NCBI GenBank assembly: GCA_944380885.1
Contig: CALWIZ010000022.1
Span: 1 to 39,958 of the forward strand
Length of the DNA: 39,958 bases
From: an uncultured Clostridia bacterium
GTDB taxonomy: Bacteria; Bacillota; Clostridia; Oscillospirales; Acutalibacteraceae
Direction: 5' to 3'
Part shown: one piece after another, positions 15,420 through 22,134 of the stretch
Layout: each line of letters starts with the position of its first letter
Numbering within the stretch: position 1 is the first letter of the stretch
Translations under genes and position numbers: made by a program
Notes under the pieces: generated by a model
Database searches by the model: none
Told to the model about the DNA's origin: nothing
Seen by the model: the letters and a program-made list of their open reading frames with translations, nothing else

Positions 15420-15959
15420 TTATTGTATTGCAGACAAAGGTATCCGCACCTTCATAATGCGCTGTCTTATAGCGCTTTTCTCGCCGCAGCAGATATATGT
15501 CAGCGTTATCTGAATGACTGTCATTATTATCGCCTGTGTTATTCTGCCCGGGATAAGCGCTATAAAGCCCTTGCCGTACAGAACGGCTATCCACAGCGAA
15601 TTCATAAGCACCGAGCCGAATATCTGATTTATAAGCACGCTCGCGGTAATTTTAAGAAATGTCGCGTTTTTCCTTATAAACAGCGCCGTACAAAGCGCCG
15701 TAAGCACAGCGGTGAGCGTAAATCCCGGAAAATACGGCGGCGAAAAAAGAATGGAGCCGAGCATATCGGCGACGCCCGCCACTACCATCGCCCAGGGTGT
15801 CCCGAGCATCAGCGCGGCGAACGGTATCACGATAAACGAAAAACCGAACCGCTGATTCCAGACGCTGTAAGACATAAGCCGCTCAAGTATTATCTTGAGG
15901 GCAATAAACAGCGCCGCCATTGTGACCGTGTAAATGTACTGCTTACCTTTTTTATTCAT
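15420..15959 (-). CDS. folT: ECF transporter S component, folate (FolT-like)
   Basis: This 179-residue integral membrane protein has about six hydrophobic segments. It would bind folate and work with a shared ECF energising module encoded elsewhere. Typical FolT features are LERLMSYSVWNQRFGFSFIV near the N-terminus and SPPYFPGFTLTAVL in the middle. The upstream tetrahydrofolate riboswitch is direct support for the substrate. The ATG at 15959 follows AAGGAGG with a spacer of seven U, and this same sequence forms the riboswitch terminator. The gene has its own promoter and is monocistronic. Confidence 0.93.
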   Translation of the reverse strand: MNKKGKQYIYTVTMAALFIALKIILERLMSYSVWNQRFGFSFIVIPFAALMLGTPWAMVVAGVADMLGSILFSPPYFPGFTLTAVLTALCTALFIRKNATFLKITASVLINQIFGSVLMNSLWIAVLYGKGFIALIPGRITQAIIMTVIQITLTYICCGEKSAIRQRIMKVRIPLSAIQ

Positions 15960-16000
15960 AAAAAAACCTCCTTATTACCCGTTTTACCGATAATAAGGAG
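15960..16000 (-). terminator. Riboswitch terminator that contains the folT ribosome binding site
   Basis: On the minus strand CTCCTTATTA (16000-15991) pairs with TAATAAGGAG (15977-15968) around a 13-base loop, followed by seven T and directly by ATG 15959. The stem occupies the AAGGAGG ribosome binding site and the U-tract is its spacer, so one structure could stop transcription and block translation. Confidence 0.8.
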
Positions 16001-16023
16001 ATTGAAATCTGCGATATTAGCCG

Positions 16024-16117
16024 GCAGCGGGATGCGACAGCCGGACCGCGGATATACCTTCGTCTGCCGGGCAACTCCCCGTCCCGACAGCACTTAACGC
16101 CTGACCGTCTACTCTGC
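16024..16117 (-). ncRNA. Tetrahydrofolate (THF) riboswitch
   Basis: The minus strand reads AGAGTAGA (16115-16108), GCGTTAAGTG (16100-16091), a GGGGAGTTGCCC-type arm, CGAAG, and a closing CGCATCCCGCTGC segment ending at 16024. GCAG (16117-16114) pairs with CTGC (16027-16024) as the base of P1. These conserved blocks and their order are those of the THF riboswitch class found in front of folT and folate genes of Firmicutes. It lies between a promoter and the terminator/RBS hairpin of folT. Confidence 0.9.
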
Positions 16118-16127
16118 GTATATAATT

Positions 16128-16156
16128 ATTTTATATTAAATTTACCTTTTTGTCAA
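16128..16156 (-). promoter_or_regulatory. Promoter of the THF riboswitch/folT transcript
   Basis: On the minus strand a perfect TTGACA (16156-16151), a 17-base spacer and TAAAAT (16133-16128) lie about 11 bases upstream of the riboswitch. The remaining gap, 16157-16272, holds only a 14-bp palindrome at 16241-16254. Confidence 0.8.
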
Positions 16157-16240
16157 TACCGAACGCGGATACTTTTTATTTTGCGCTGCAAAAACGACAA
16201 AAAATTACAAAAAAGAAACAGACGACCGCACAAAGATATG

Positions 16241-16254
16241 TACAGACGTCTGTA
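16241..16254. repeat. 14-bp perfect palindrome
   Basis: TACAGACGTCTGTA is a perfect palindrome in the gap between the ferredoxin stop and the folT promoter. It could be a dimeric regulator site, but no promoter element lies next to it, so no function is assigned. Confidence 0.35.
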
Positions 16255-16272
16255 TATTTCCAAAGCGCACGG

Positions 16273-16290
16273 TAAAACGCCGCGTTTTTA
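16273..16290 (-). terminator. Weak terminator-like hairpin after the ferredoxin gene
   Basis: AAAACG and CGTTTT flank a 3-base loop right after the ferredoxin stop. On the minus strand the stem ends in TTTT. The structure is short, so the call is tentative. Confidence 0.35.
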
Positions 16291-16461
16291 TTAGTCTTCG
16301 GAAATAGCCTCAACCGGGCAGCCGGCAGCACAGGCACCGCAGCTGATGCACTTCTCCGGATCTATCTCGTAACGCTCTGCTCCCTCGGAGATAGCGTCGC
16401 AAGGACAGCCGGCAGCACAGGCACCACAGCTGATGCAAGCGTCGGAAATCTTATAAGCCAT
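16291..16461 (-). CDS. 2[4Fe-4S] clostridial-type ferredoxin
   Basis: This 56-residue protein begins MAYKISDACISCGAC. It contains two CxxCxxCxxxCP cluster-binding motifs (from Cys9 and from Cys38) in near-identical repeated halves, CISCGACAAGCP each time. It is a low-potential electron carrier for anaerobic metabolism. AGGAGGTG precedes the ATG at 16461. It has its own promoter and is separated from ricT, so it is probably monocistronic. It could be the electron source for the FTR-like protein encoded 3 kb away, though any cellular ferredoxin would do. Confidence 0.96.
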   Translation of the reverse strand: MAYKISDACISCGACAAGCPCDAISEGAERYEIDPEKCISCGACAAGCPVEAISED

Positions 16462-16491
16462 CTGAAAACACCTCCATAGACTGTTTTATTT

Positions 16492-16520
16492 ATTGTAGCA
16501 AGGTTTGCTGCAAAAAGCAA
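16492..16520 (-). promoter_or_regulatory. Ferredoxin promoter
   Basis: On the minus strand TTGCTT (16520-16515), a 17-base spacer and TACAAT (16497-16492) lie about 30 bases upstream of the ferredoxin start. Confidence 0.6.
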
Positions 16521-16558
16521 GTAAAATATATTCCCATTCTCACAAAATCCGAGCTTTT

Positions 16559-17407
16559 TCACTGCTCCGGCTTTTTTTGCTCCTTCGGTCGTTTTTTCGA
16601 GCGGGAAACCAGCTTAACATCGTCCCTGTGAACCTTAAACGGTATACTGTCGCTGTCTATCAGCTTTACAAACAGATTTCCGCTTATTACGTTCGCATCG
16701 GTCACCACCGCGAGACCTTCATCGGTCTGCACCGTCGCACCTACATTCGGCGTAAACGAATTGAGATACTCGTATGCGTCCTGCTCGTATTTAAGGCAGC
16801 ACATAAGCCTGCCGCAGCTCCCCGATATTTTTGTCGGGTTGAGCGACAGCCCCTGTTCCTTCGCCATTTTAATGGAAACCGGCTGAAAATCGCTTAAAAA
16901 CTGCTTGCAGCAGTAAGGCTGGCCGCATATTCCGAGTCCGCCGAGCAGCTTTGCCTCGTCACGGACTCCTATCTGCCGCAGCTCTATTCTCGTATGAAAA
17001 CGCGCCGCAAGATCCTTTACAAGCTCACGGAAATCAACCCTTCCGTCAGACGTAAAGAAAAACACGATTTTATTGGAATCAAAAGAATATTCCACCTCAA
17101 CGAGCTTCATATCAAGCTGATGACGAACAATAAGCTCCTCGCAGATACCAAACGCTTCGTCCTGCTTCTTACGGTTTTCCGCAACCTTTTTTATGTCCTT
17201 TTCGGTTGCCCTGCGAAGCAGTTTTTTAAGCGGTTTTACTATCGTGCTGTCCTCAACCTCGTGATTGGCGGCGCTCACCGTGCCGAACTCAATTCCGTTT
17301 TGGGTTTCGACAATAACGTTTTCACCGGCGGTAAGGGTAATACCGTCCGGGTCGAAATAATACTCCCTGCCCCCGTCCTTGAATTTTACAGATACGACCT
17401 CTGTCAT
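16559..17407 (-). CDS. ricT: PSP1-domain protein RicT (YaaT)
   Basis: The 282-residue protein has the PSP1 C-terminal domain with conserved Cys clusters GLGICGQPYCCKQF and SGSCGRLMCCLKYE. In Bacillus subtilis RicT acts with RicA and RicF, as an iron-sulfur complex needed for RNase Y-dependent mRNA maturation and for sporulation and competence phosphorelay. No ricA or ricF genes are in the window. It lies 13 bases after holB, the same neighbour as in B. subtilis. GGAGGAACAT precedes the ATG. The C-terminal tail is very basic (RSKKRPKEQKKPEQ). Confidence 0.93.
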   Translation of the reverse strand: MTEVVSVKFKDGGREYYFDPDGITLTAGENVIVETQNGIEFGTVSAANHEVEDSTIVKPLKKLLRRATEKDIKKVAENRKKQDEAFGICEELIVRHQLDMKLVEVEYSFDSNKIVFFFTSDGRVDFRELVKDLAARFHTRIELRQIGVRDEAKLLGGLGICGQPYCCKQFLSDFQPVSIKMAKEQGLSLNPTKISGSCGRLMCCLKYEQDAYEYLNSFTPNVGATVQTDEGLAVVTDANVISGNLFVKLIDSDSIPFKVHRDDVKLVSRSKKRPKEQKKPEQ

Positions 17408-17420
17408 ATGTTCCTCCGAA

Positions 17421-18350
17421 TTATCTTGAATATATTTCAGCCGCCCTGCACACTGCCGCGCAGAACAGCAGACCCAAATTTATATTTGTCGCAAGGCTCG
17501 CCTCGAACTCAGACAGGCTGTAATAAAACTCGGATAGCTTCGCCGCCTTGTCTCCCGTCATATCGGTTTTTCTTATTCTGCGCGCCAGCCCTGTTTTCAG
17601 TTCTTTTATAAAAAGCTCGGATTCTATCCGGCTTTTTTCGATATCCGCCGTAAGCTCAAGCATTTTCGCCTGATCTCCCGCAAGCATAAAATCAATAAAC
17701 TTTTCCGCCGCGTCGCTTTTCTCTCCCCCGCCGTCCGACAGTATTCCGATCGCCGCTCCGATATTTCCGCCGGTTTCTTCCGCTGCCGCGGCTATAAGCT
17801 CTTTTCCGAAGCCGGTGTTTTGCGCTATATAACCGACAGCCGTATCAATATCGGGCGGCACAAGCGACAGCCTCGTACACCTTGATACGACGGTTTCAAG
17901 CAGCTCTGACGCCGACAGCGAAACCAAAATGAAAACAACGCCCTCCGGCGGCTCCTCAAGCACCTTTAAAAAGGCGTTCTGCGCCGACTCGTTCATGGTC
18001 TCCGCCGTGTTTATTATAAAAACTCTGCGTTCGCTCATATGAGGCTTGACAAACGCTTCGGCACGCAGCGTTCTTATCTGTCCGACATTTATGAACTTTT
18101 TGCCTTCCTCCGGTGATATAAAGGTTATATCGGGGTGGGCTCCGCTTTTTGCCACACGGCAGTTACGGCATTCGCCGCAGGGCGCGTTATCCTTTCCGCA
18201 TACCACCGCCTGCGCGATATATCGGGCAAGCGTATGCCTGCCGGTGCCTTTATCCCCGTCTATCAGAATCGCGTGGGGAATGCGATGCAGGCTTATCATA
18301 GAGGTGACGGTCTCTTTAACCCTCACATTACCCGCAAGCGGGAAGTTCAT
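17421..18350 (-). CDS. holB: DNA polymerase III delta' subunit
   Basis: This clamp-loader subunit (309 residues) has a P-loop-like DGDKGTGRHT (residues 31-40), a zinc site formed by Cys51, Cys58, Cys61 and Cys64, and the sensor region ETMNESAQNAFLKVLEEPP followed by the SRC-type stretch VVSRCTRLS. The start codon overlaps the trpS stop (ATGA), and ricT follows, so the three are one transcription unit. Confidence 0.92.
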   Translation of the reverse strand: MNFPLAGNVRVKETVTSMISLHRIPHAILIDGDKGTGRHTLARYIAQAVVCGKDNAPCGECRNCRVAKSGAHPDITFISPEEGKKFINVGQIRTLRAEAFVKPHMSERRVFIINTAETMNESAQNAFLKVLEEPPEGVVFILVSLSASELLETVVSRCTRLSLVPPDIDTAVGYIAQNTGFGKELIAAAAEETGGNIGAAIGILSDGGGEKSDAAEKFIDFMLAGDQAKMLELTADIEKSRIESELFIKELKTGLARRIRKTDMTGDKAAKLSEFYYSLSEFEASLATNINLGLLFCAAVCRAAEIYSR

Positions 18351-19357
18351 AAAACAAAACCGACCTTTTTCATAGCTTTCATATATGTTTTTCTTGCGAC
18401 CCGCTCCGCTTTTTCGGCTCCCGCCTTATAAAGACGCTCAAGCTCAGCCTTGTCCTTTATTATATCGTCGTGCTTCTGCTTTATGGGCGCAAGTGCGTCG
18501 GCTACCGCCTCGCCTACTGCCAGCTTGAAGTCGCCGTAGCCTTTTCCCTCAAACTCGCGCTCGACATCAGCCGTGCTTTTGCCGGTGACTGCGGAGTATA
18601 TGGTTATAAGGTTTGAAACGCCCGGCTTATCGTCCGCCATACGAACCTCTGAACCGGAATCGGTCACGGCACGCTTGAATTTTCTTATTATATCGTCCCT
18701 GCCGTCAAGTATCGCAATCCATGCATTGACATTATCGTCCGATTTCGACATTTTTTTCGACGGATCCTGAAGCGAGCGTATCCTTGCCCCCGCCTTCGGT
18801 ATATACGCCTCAGGCACGGTGAAAACATCGCCGTAAATATTATTGAAGCGCACGGCTATATCCCTTGCTATCTCAAGGTGCTGCTTCTGGTCTTCGCCCA
18901 CCGGCACAAGGTCTGATTTATAAAGCAGTATATCCGCCGCCATAAGCACCGGATATGAGAAAAGTCCAACATTTATATTGTCGGGGTGTTTTTTGCTCTT
19001 GTCCTTGAACTGGGTCATTCTGGACATTTCACCGAACTGTGTATAGCAGGATAAAAGCCACGAAAGCTCTGTATGCTCCGGCACCTGCGACTGTATAAAC
19101 ACAGTGTTTTTCTCCGGGTCTATACCGAGCGCCAGCAGTATTGCGTAGGTGGAATAAATCTGCGCACGCAGCTTTGCCGGCTCCTGCCTTACGGTTATGG
19201 CGTGCAGGTCGGCAACCGCAAAGGTGCAGTCAAATTCATACTGCATTTCGGTCCAATTTTTAAGCGCGCCGAGATAATTTCCGAGAGTGAGCAGTCCGCT
19301 CGGCTGGATACAGCTTAAAACCTTTTTTTTTGCCGTTTCTTCATTTGTATTGCACAT
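18347..19357 (-). CDS. trpS: Tryptophanyl-tRNA synthetase
   Basis: This class I aminoacyl-tRNA synthetase (336 residues) charges tRNA-Trp. The HIGH-equivalent lies in IQPSGLLTLGNYLGAL and the KMSKS loop is KKMSKSDDN. The length is normal for the bacterial enzyme. The ATG at 19357 follows AAAGGAATGAACGGCT, a ribosome site with wide spacing. It is first in the trpS-holB-ricT unit, with a promoter inside the tail of the preceding aminotransferase gene. I saw no T-box or tandem Trp leader in the short 5' region. Confidence 0.95.
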   Translation of the reverse strand: MCNTNEETAKKKVLSCIQPSGLLTLGNYLGALKNWTEMQYEFDCTFAVADLHAITVRQEPAKLRAQIYSTYAILLALGIDPEKNTVFIQSQVPEHTELSWLLSCYTQFGEMSRMTQFKDKSKKHPDNINVGLFSYPVLMAADILLYKSDLVPVGEDQKQHLEIARDIAVRFNNIYGDVFTVPEAYIPKAGARIRSLQDPSKKMSKSDDNVNAWIAILDGRDDIIRKFKRAVTDSGSEVRMADDKPGVSNLITIYSAVTGKSTADVEREFEGKGYGDFKLAVGEAVADALAPIKQKHDDIIKDKAELERLYKAGAEKAERVARKTYMKAMKKVGFVL

Positions 19358-19391
19358 AGCCGTTCATTCCTTTTATTTTACTATCTTTTTA

Positions 19392-19420
19392 ATAATATCA
19401 CATTTAATTGAAACTTACAA
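19392..19420 (-). promoter_or_regulatory. Promoter of trpS-holB-ricT
   Basis: On the minus strand TTGTAA (19420-19415), a 17-base spacer and TATTAT (19397-19392) sit 35 bases before trpS and overlap the aminotransferase stop codon. Confidence 0.5.
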
Positions 19421-20692
19421 GTTTTTAATTAAACTTTCGGGGTGACGCTTTGCCACGACCGAAAAAGCGTCAAAGGCGATATCGGCGGCAAGCGCGATAT
19501 CTTCATCACTAAGCGCGGCGTTGATAAAATGATTGTGGTGCGAGGTTATAAACAGACCTCTCGAGACACATTCGGCCACCCATTCCTGATGCAGCATAAG
19601 GCTGTCGTCGTTGGCTATTCTCAAATAGAAGAGCGCCGGCTCGCCCGAAACAACAAGGTCAAATCCGTTTTCCGCCGCCGCCTTTTTAAGCGCTCCCGTA
19701 AATTTCAGACCTTTCTCACGGAACAGCGACGGAGTGTCAAGCCTTTTCATTTTATTTATTGTAGCTATACACGCCGCGAACGGCACTGCGCTCATCCAGT
19801 AAGAGCCGGTGAACGAGAGCGAGGACGCCGCAGCCTTTAAAAAGTCCCTGCCGCAGGCGGCGGACATATTATAACCGTTTGCAAGCGCCTTACAGAAGCA
19901 GATTATATCCGCCTTTATGCCGTAATAGCGGTCACTGCCGCCTATATCAAGCCTGAAGCCGGTGCGCACATCGTCAAAAATAAGGACTATTCCGTGCTCA
20001 TCGCAGAATTTTCTTACCGCCTGCCATTTTTCCTTATCGGCGCAGACATTGTCGTAAAAATTGCCGTGATCGTACGGCTGCGCGATAAGCGCCGCCACAT
20101 CTCCGCCGTTCTCCTGCCATACCCGCTCAAGCGCCTCCATATTAAACCACGGAACAATAACATTGTTCTGCACGTCTTCAGGCAGAATGCCGGGATAATC
20201 GGCTTTCATCGCCCACGGGTCGTTTCCGTGGTAGTAGCCTTTGAAGAAAATGACCTTTTTCTTTCCGGTAAACGCCCTCGCGCAGAGCACCGAAAACGTG
20301 GTAGCGTCGGTACCGTTTTTCATAAAATACGCCCAGTCGGCGCTCTCCACCGTATCTGTAAGCAGCTCGGCGCACTCTACCATTTTGTAGGACGGCGCTG
20401 TAACGCAGTTGCCCTTTTTAAGCTGCTCCGCGGCGGCGGCGTCCACTTCAGGGTCGTTGTAGCCTAACACATTCGGTCCATAGGCGCACATCATATCTAT
20501 GTACTTATTTCCGTCCATATCCCAGAAATAAGTACCCTCCGCCCTTGAGCTTATAAGCGGCCATTTTTCAAGCGGCAGGAAAAGTCCCTCGGACGGCCCC
20601 AAATGTCCGTAAATTCCGGACGGTATAACCTTAAGCGCGCGGTCAAACCACTCGCGGCTTTTTGTATGTGAATATTCGGGATATTTGCTCAT
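19415..20692 (-). CDS. Class III PLP-dependent aminotransferase, GSA-aminomutase-like
   Basis: The 425-residue protein has the class III layout: substrate region FWDMDGNKYIDMM, PLP-phosphate and ring contacts in NGTDATTFSVLCAR and FFKGYYHGND, the PLP Asp in LIFDDVRTGFR, and the Schiff-base Lys in CFCKALANGYNMSA. It resembles glutamate-1-semialdehyde 2,1-aminomutase and related sugar or keto-acid aminotransferases. No heme genes are near, so a tetrapyrrole role is unlikely. GGAGGATACATA precedes ATG 20692. It lies 12 bases after the SCP2-like gene, which itself lies 12 bases after the HD nucleotidase. The substrate is unknown. Confidence 0.88.
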   Translation of the reverse strand: MSKYPEYSHTKSREWFDRALKVIPSGIYGHLGPSEGLFLPLEKWPLISSRAEGTYFWDMDGNKYIDMMCAYGPNVLGYNDPEVDAAAAEQLKKGNCVTAPSYKMVECAELLTDTVESADWAYFMKNGTDATTFSVLCARAFTGKKKVIFFKGYYHGNDPWAMKADYPGILPEDVQNNVIVPWFNMEALERVWQENGGDVAALIAQPYDHGNFYDNVCADKEKWQAVRKFCDEHGIVLIFDDVRTGFRLDIGGSDRYYGIKADIICFCKALANGYNMSAACGRDFLKAAASSLSFTGSYWMSAVPFAACIATINKMKRLDTPSLFREKGLKFTGALKKAAAENGFDLVVSGEPALFYLRIANDDSLMLHQEWVAECVSRGLFITSHHNHFINAALSDEDIALAADIAFDAFSVVAKRHPESLIKNL

Positions 20693-20704
20693 TATGTATC
20701 CTCC

Positions 20705-21469
20705 TTAAGCGAGATAAAGCGAAACACGGTCAAGTATGCGGTTGATATTGTCCACCATTGAAATCATACCGGAGAGCCTTATGTTTCCCCTGCACATTTC
20801 ATCGATAGTTGACACCTTTCCGGCAAACAGGCCGCTCGCAAGGTCAATATCGGAAAATTCCATAATCGCGCGGGGATTTGCCGCACGCTCCTTTATGGTG
20901 GTGAAATGATGGTCCTTAACCCTGACCGTAACGTAAACCCTGTCCCTTATTCCGAGTGAAACATCGCCGTCTACTGTGTTTGAGGCGGAAATTTTCGCTA
21001 TCGGGTCGGAATTCGCAAGAGCTGAGATGGCTCCGGCTATCGTATACATAGTAAGCAGGGTGCTCTCCTCAAAAAACGCTCTGTCTTTAAGATTTTCTTC
21101 AGACGGACGCAGCACCTCCGTAAGCCTGTCCGTAAGCGCTGTAAAAGGTCCGGTAAGGAATTTTATCAGCTTTACCACGCCTTTTACGGGAATGCCCGGC
21201 TTGCTTTCGTTTATTAACTGATTGAATTTTTCAGGCGAGGAAAAATTCATTTTGCAGTCAGCACCTTCGCTGCCCTCGGTTATTTTACAGCCTGACGAAT
21301 CAAAATGAAATGTACGGCAGGGACCTTCTTTCACGTCAAAGCACAATGAAACCGGCTTTTTTAACTGTTTTAAAATTTCCTTTGCTTTATTATCAAGCTC
21401 GCAGAGATTCTCAAGCGTGCCCAGCACGCCGTACATATTGGCATATGCCAACGCTTTCTGGTCTTTCAT
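20705..21469 (-). CDS. SCP2-like (sterol carrier fold) protein, possibly duplicated
   Basis: I recognise no named family with certainty. The 254 residues appear as two alpha/beta halves. Residues 38-110 (FDVKEGPCRTFHF, ADCKMNFSSPEKFNQLI, PVKGVVKLIKFL) and 170-250 (DRVYVTVRVKDHHFTTI, RAIMEFSDIDLASGLF, IRLSGMISMVDNINRIL) each follow the SCP2 order of beta strands, a short helix and a final G-x-hydrophobic helix. That suggests an internal duplication able to bind lipids or acyl-CoA. It sits in the middle of a three-gene operon between a nucleotidase and an aminotransferase, with 12-base spacings. The ATG at 21469 follows AAGGAG. Confidence 0.65.
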   Translation of the reverse strand: MKDQKALAYANMYGVLGTLENLCELDNKAKEILKQLKKPVSLCFDVKEGPCRTFHFDSSGCKITEGSEGADCKMNFSSPEKFNQLINESKPGIPVKGVVKLIKFLTGPFTALTDRLTEVLRPSEENLKDRAFFEESTLLTMYTIAGAISALANSDPIAKISASNTVDGDVSLGIRDRVYVTVRVKDHHFTTIKERAANPRAIMEFSDIDLASGLFAGKVSTIDEMCRGNIRLSGMISMVDNINRILDRVSLYLA

Positions 21470-21481
21470 ATACGTTTCTCC

Positions 21482-22054
21482 TTAATTTTGTTCGTCAAGC
21501 GACAGGCTGAAGCTCGGCATAAACTCTTCCATAAAAATATCAGCCTCCGGGCAGCCGAGTCTTTGTATCGCTTCTCTTATGGTCTTTTCCGCCACGGCAA
21601 ACTCCCGGTTGCCCATATTAAGCTCCTCTGTGCATTTAATAAGCGCGGAAATTTTGTCCGCCGCCTTTACAAGCCTTTTTGTATCGGCGTCCGGCGAGTA
21701 GATTTCCTTGAAATCATCACGGAAATCCTCAGGCAGCATATTAAGAAGCCTTTCCTCGGCGTTCTTTTCTATCTGCTTATAAGCCGAGATAATATCGCTG
21801 TTATTGTACTTCACCGGTGTGGGCATATCTCCGGTTATTATTTCGGAGGTGTCGTGAAACATAGCCGCCGCCGCGGTTTTGTCCGGATCAGCATTGCCGC
21901 CGAGTCTCCTTTTGTTTATAACCGCGAGCGCGTGAGCTATCATAGCCGTTTCAAGCGAATGCTCGCTTAAGTTTTCGCTCCTTGTATTCCTCATAAGTCC
22001 CCAGCGGTAAATATTCTTCATACGCGACATCATCGCATAAAAATGATTTTGCAA
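21482..22054 (-). CDS. YfbR-like HD-domain 5'-deoxynucleotidase
   Basis: This HD-superfamily phosphohydrolase has metal ligands SEHSLETA (His), the AAMFHDTSEIITGD HD pair and a late Asp in KAADKISALIKC, matching YfbR, which dephosphorylates deoxynucleoside 5'-monophosphates. The N-terminus QNHFYAMMSRMKNIYRWGL is also typical. The TTG at 22054 is my preferred start, since AAAGGATGTG (one mismatch to the ideal site) lies six bases upstream. The GTG at 22063 is inside that ribosome site. It is first in the operon with the SCP2-like and aminotransferase genes, and divergent from yfhO with interleaved promoters. Confidence 0.88.
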   Translation of the reverse strand: MQNHFYAMMSRMKNIYRWGLMRNTRSENLSEHSLETAMIAHALAVINKRRLGGNADPDKTAAAAMFHDTSEIITGDMPTPVKYNNSDIISAYKQIEKNAEERLLNMLPEDFRDDFKEIYSPDADTKRLVKAADKISALIKCTEELNMGNREFAVAEKTIREAIQRLGCPEADIFMEEFMPSFSLSLDEQN

Positions 22055-22071
22055 AATGTTCACATCCTTTA

Positions 22072-22100
22072 TTGAATATTATACCATTAACTGTTATAAT
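22072..22100 (+). promoter_or_regulatory. Promoter of the YfhO-like gene
   Basis: TTGAAT (22072-22077), a 17-base spacer and a perfect TATAAT (22095-22100) lie 34 bases before the ATG at 22135. It occupies the same DNA as the opposing promoter at 22078-22105. Confidence 0.65.
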
Positions 22101-22105
22101 ATCAA
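22078..22105 (-). promoter_or_regulatory. Promoter of the HD-SCP2-aminotransferase operon
   Basis: On the minus strand TTGATA (22105-22100), a 16-base spacer and a perfect TATAAT (22083-22078) lie just before the AAAGGATGTG ribosome site. Each promoter's -10 falls inside or at the edge of the other, so polymerase binding should be mutually exclusive. Confidence 0.65.
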
Positions 22106-22134
22106 TAATGAAATTTTTTCAAAGGATGAATCAA

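Noticed and set aside
19358..19414. Search for a T-box leader before trpS
   Set aside because: The gap is 57 bases with a promoter in it and lacks the T-box sequence, so no tRNA-sensing leader fits.
19415..20692. Naming the aminotransferase hemL
   Set aside because: It resembles glutamate-1-semialdehyde aminomutase, but no heme genes are near and class III relatives with other substrates look equally alike.
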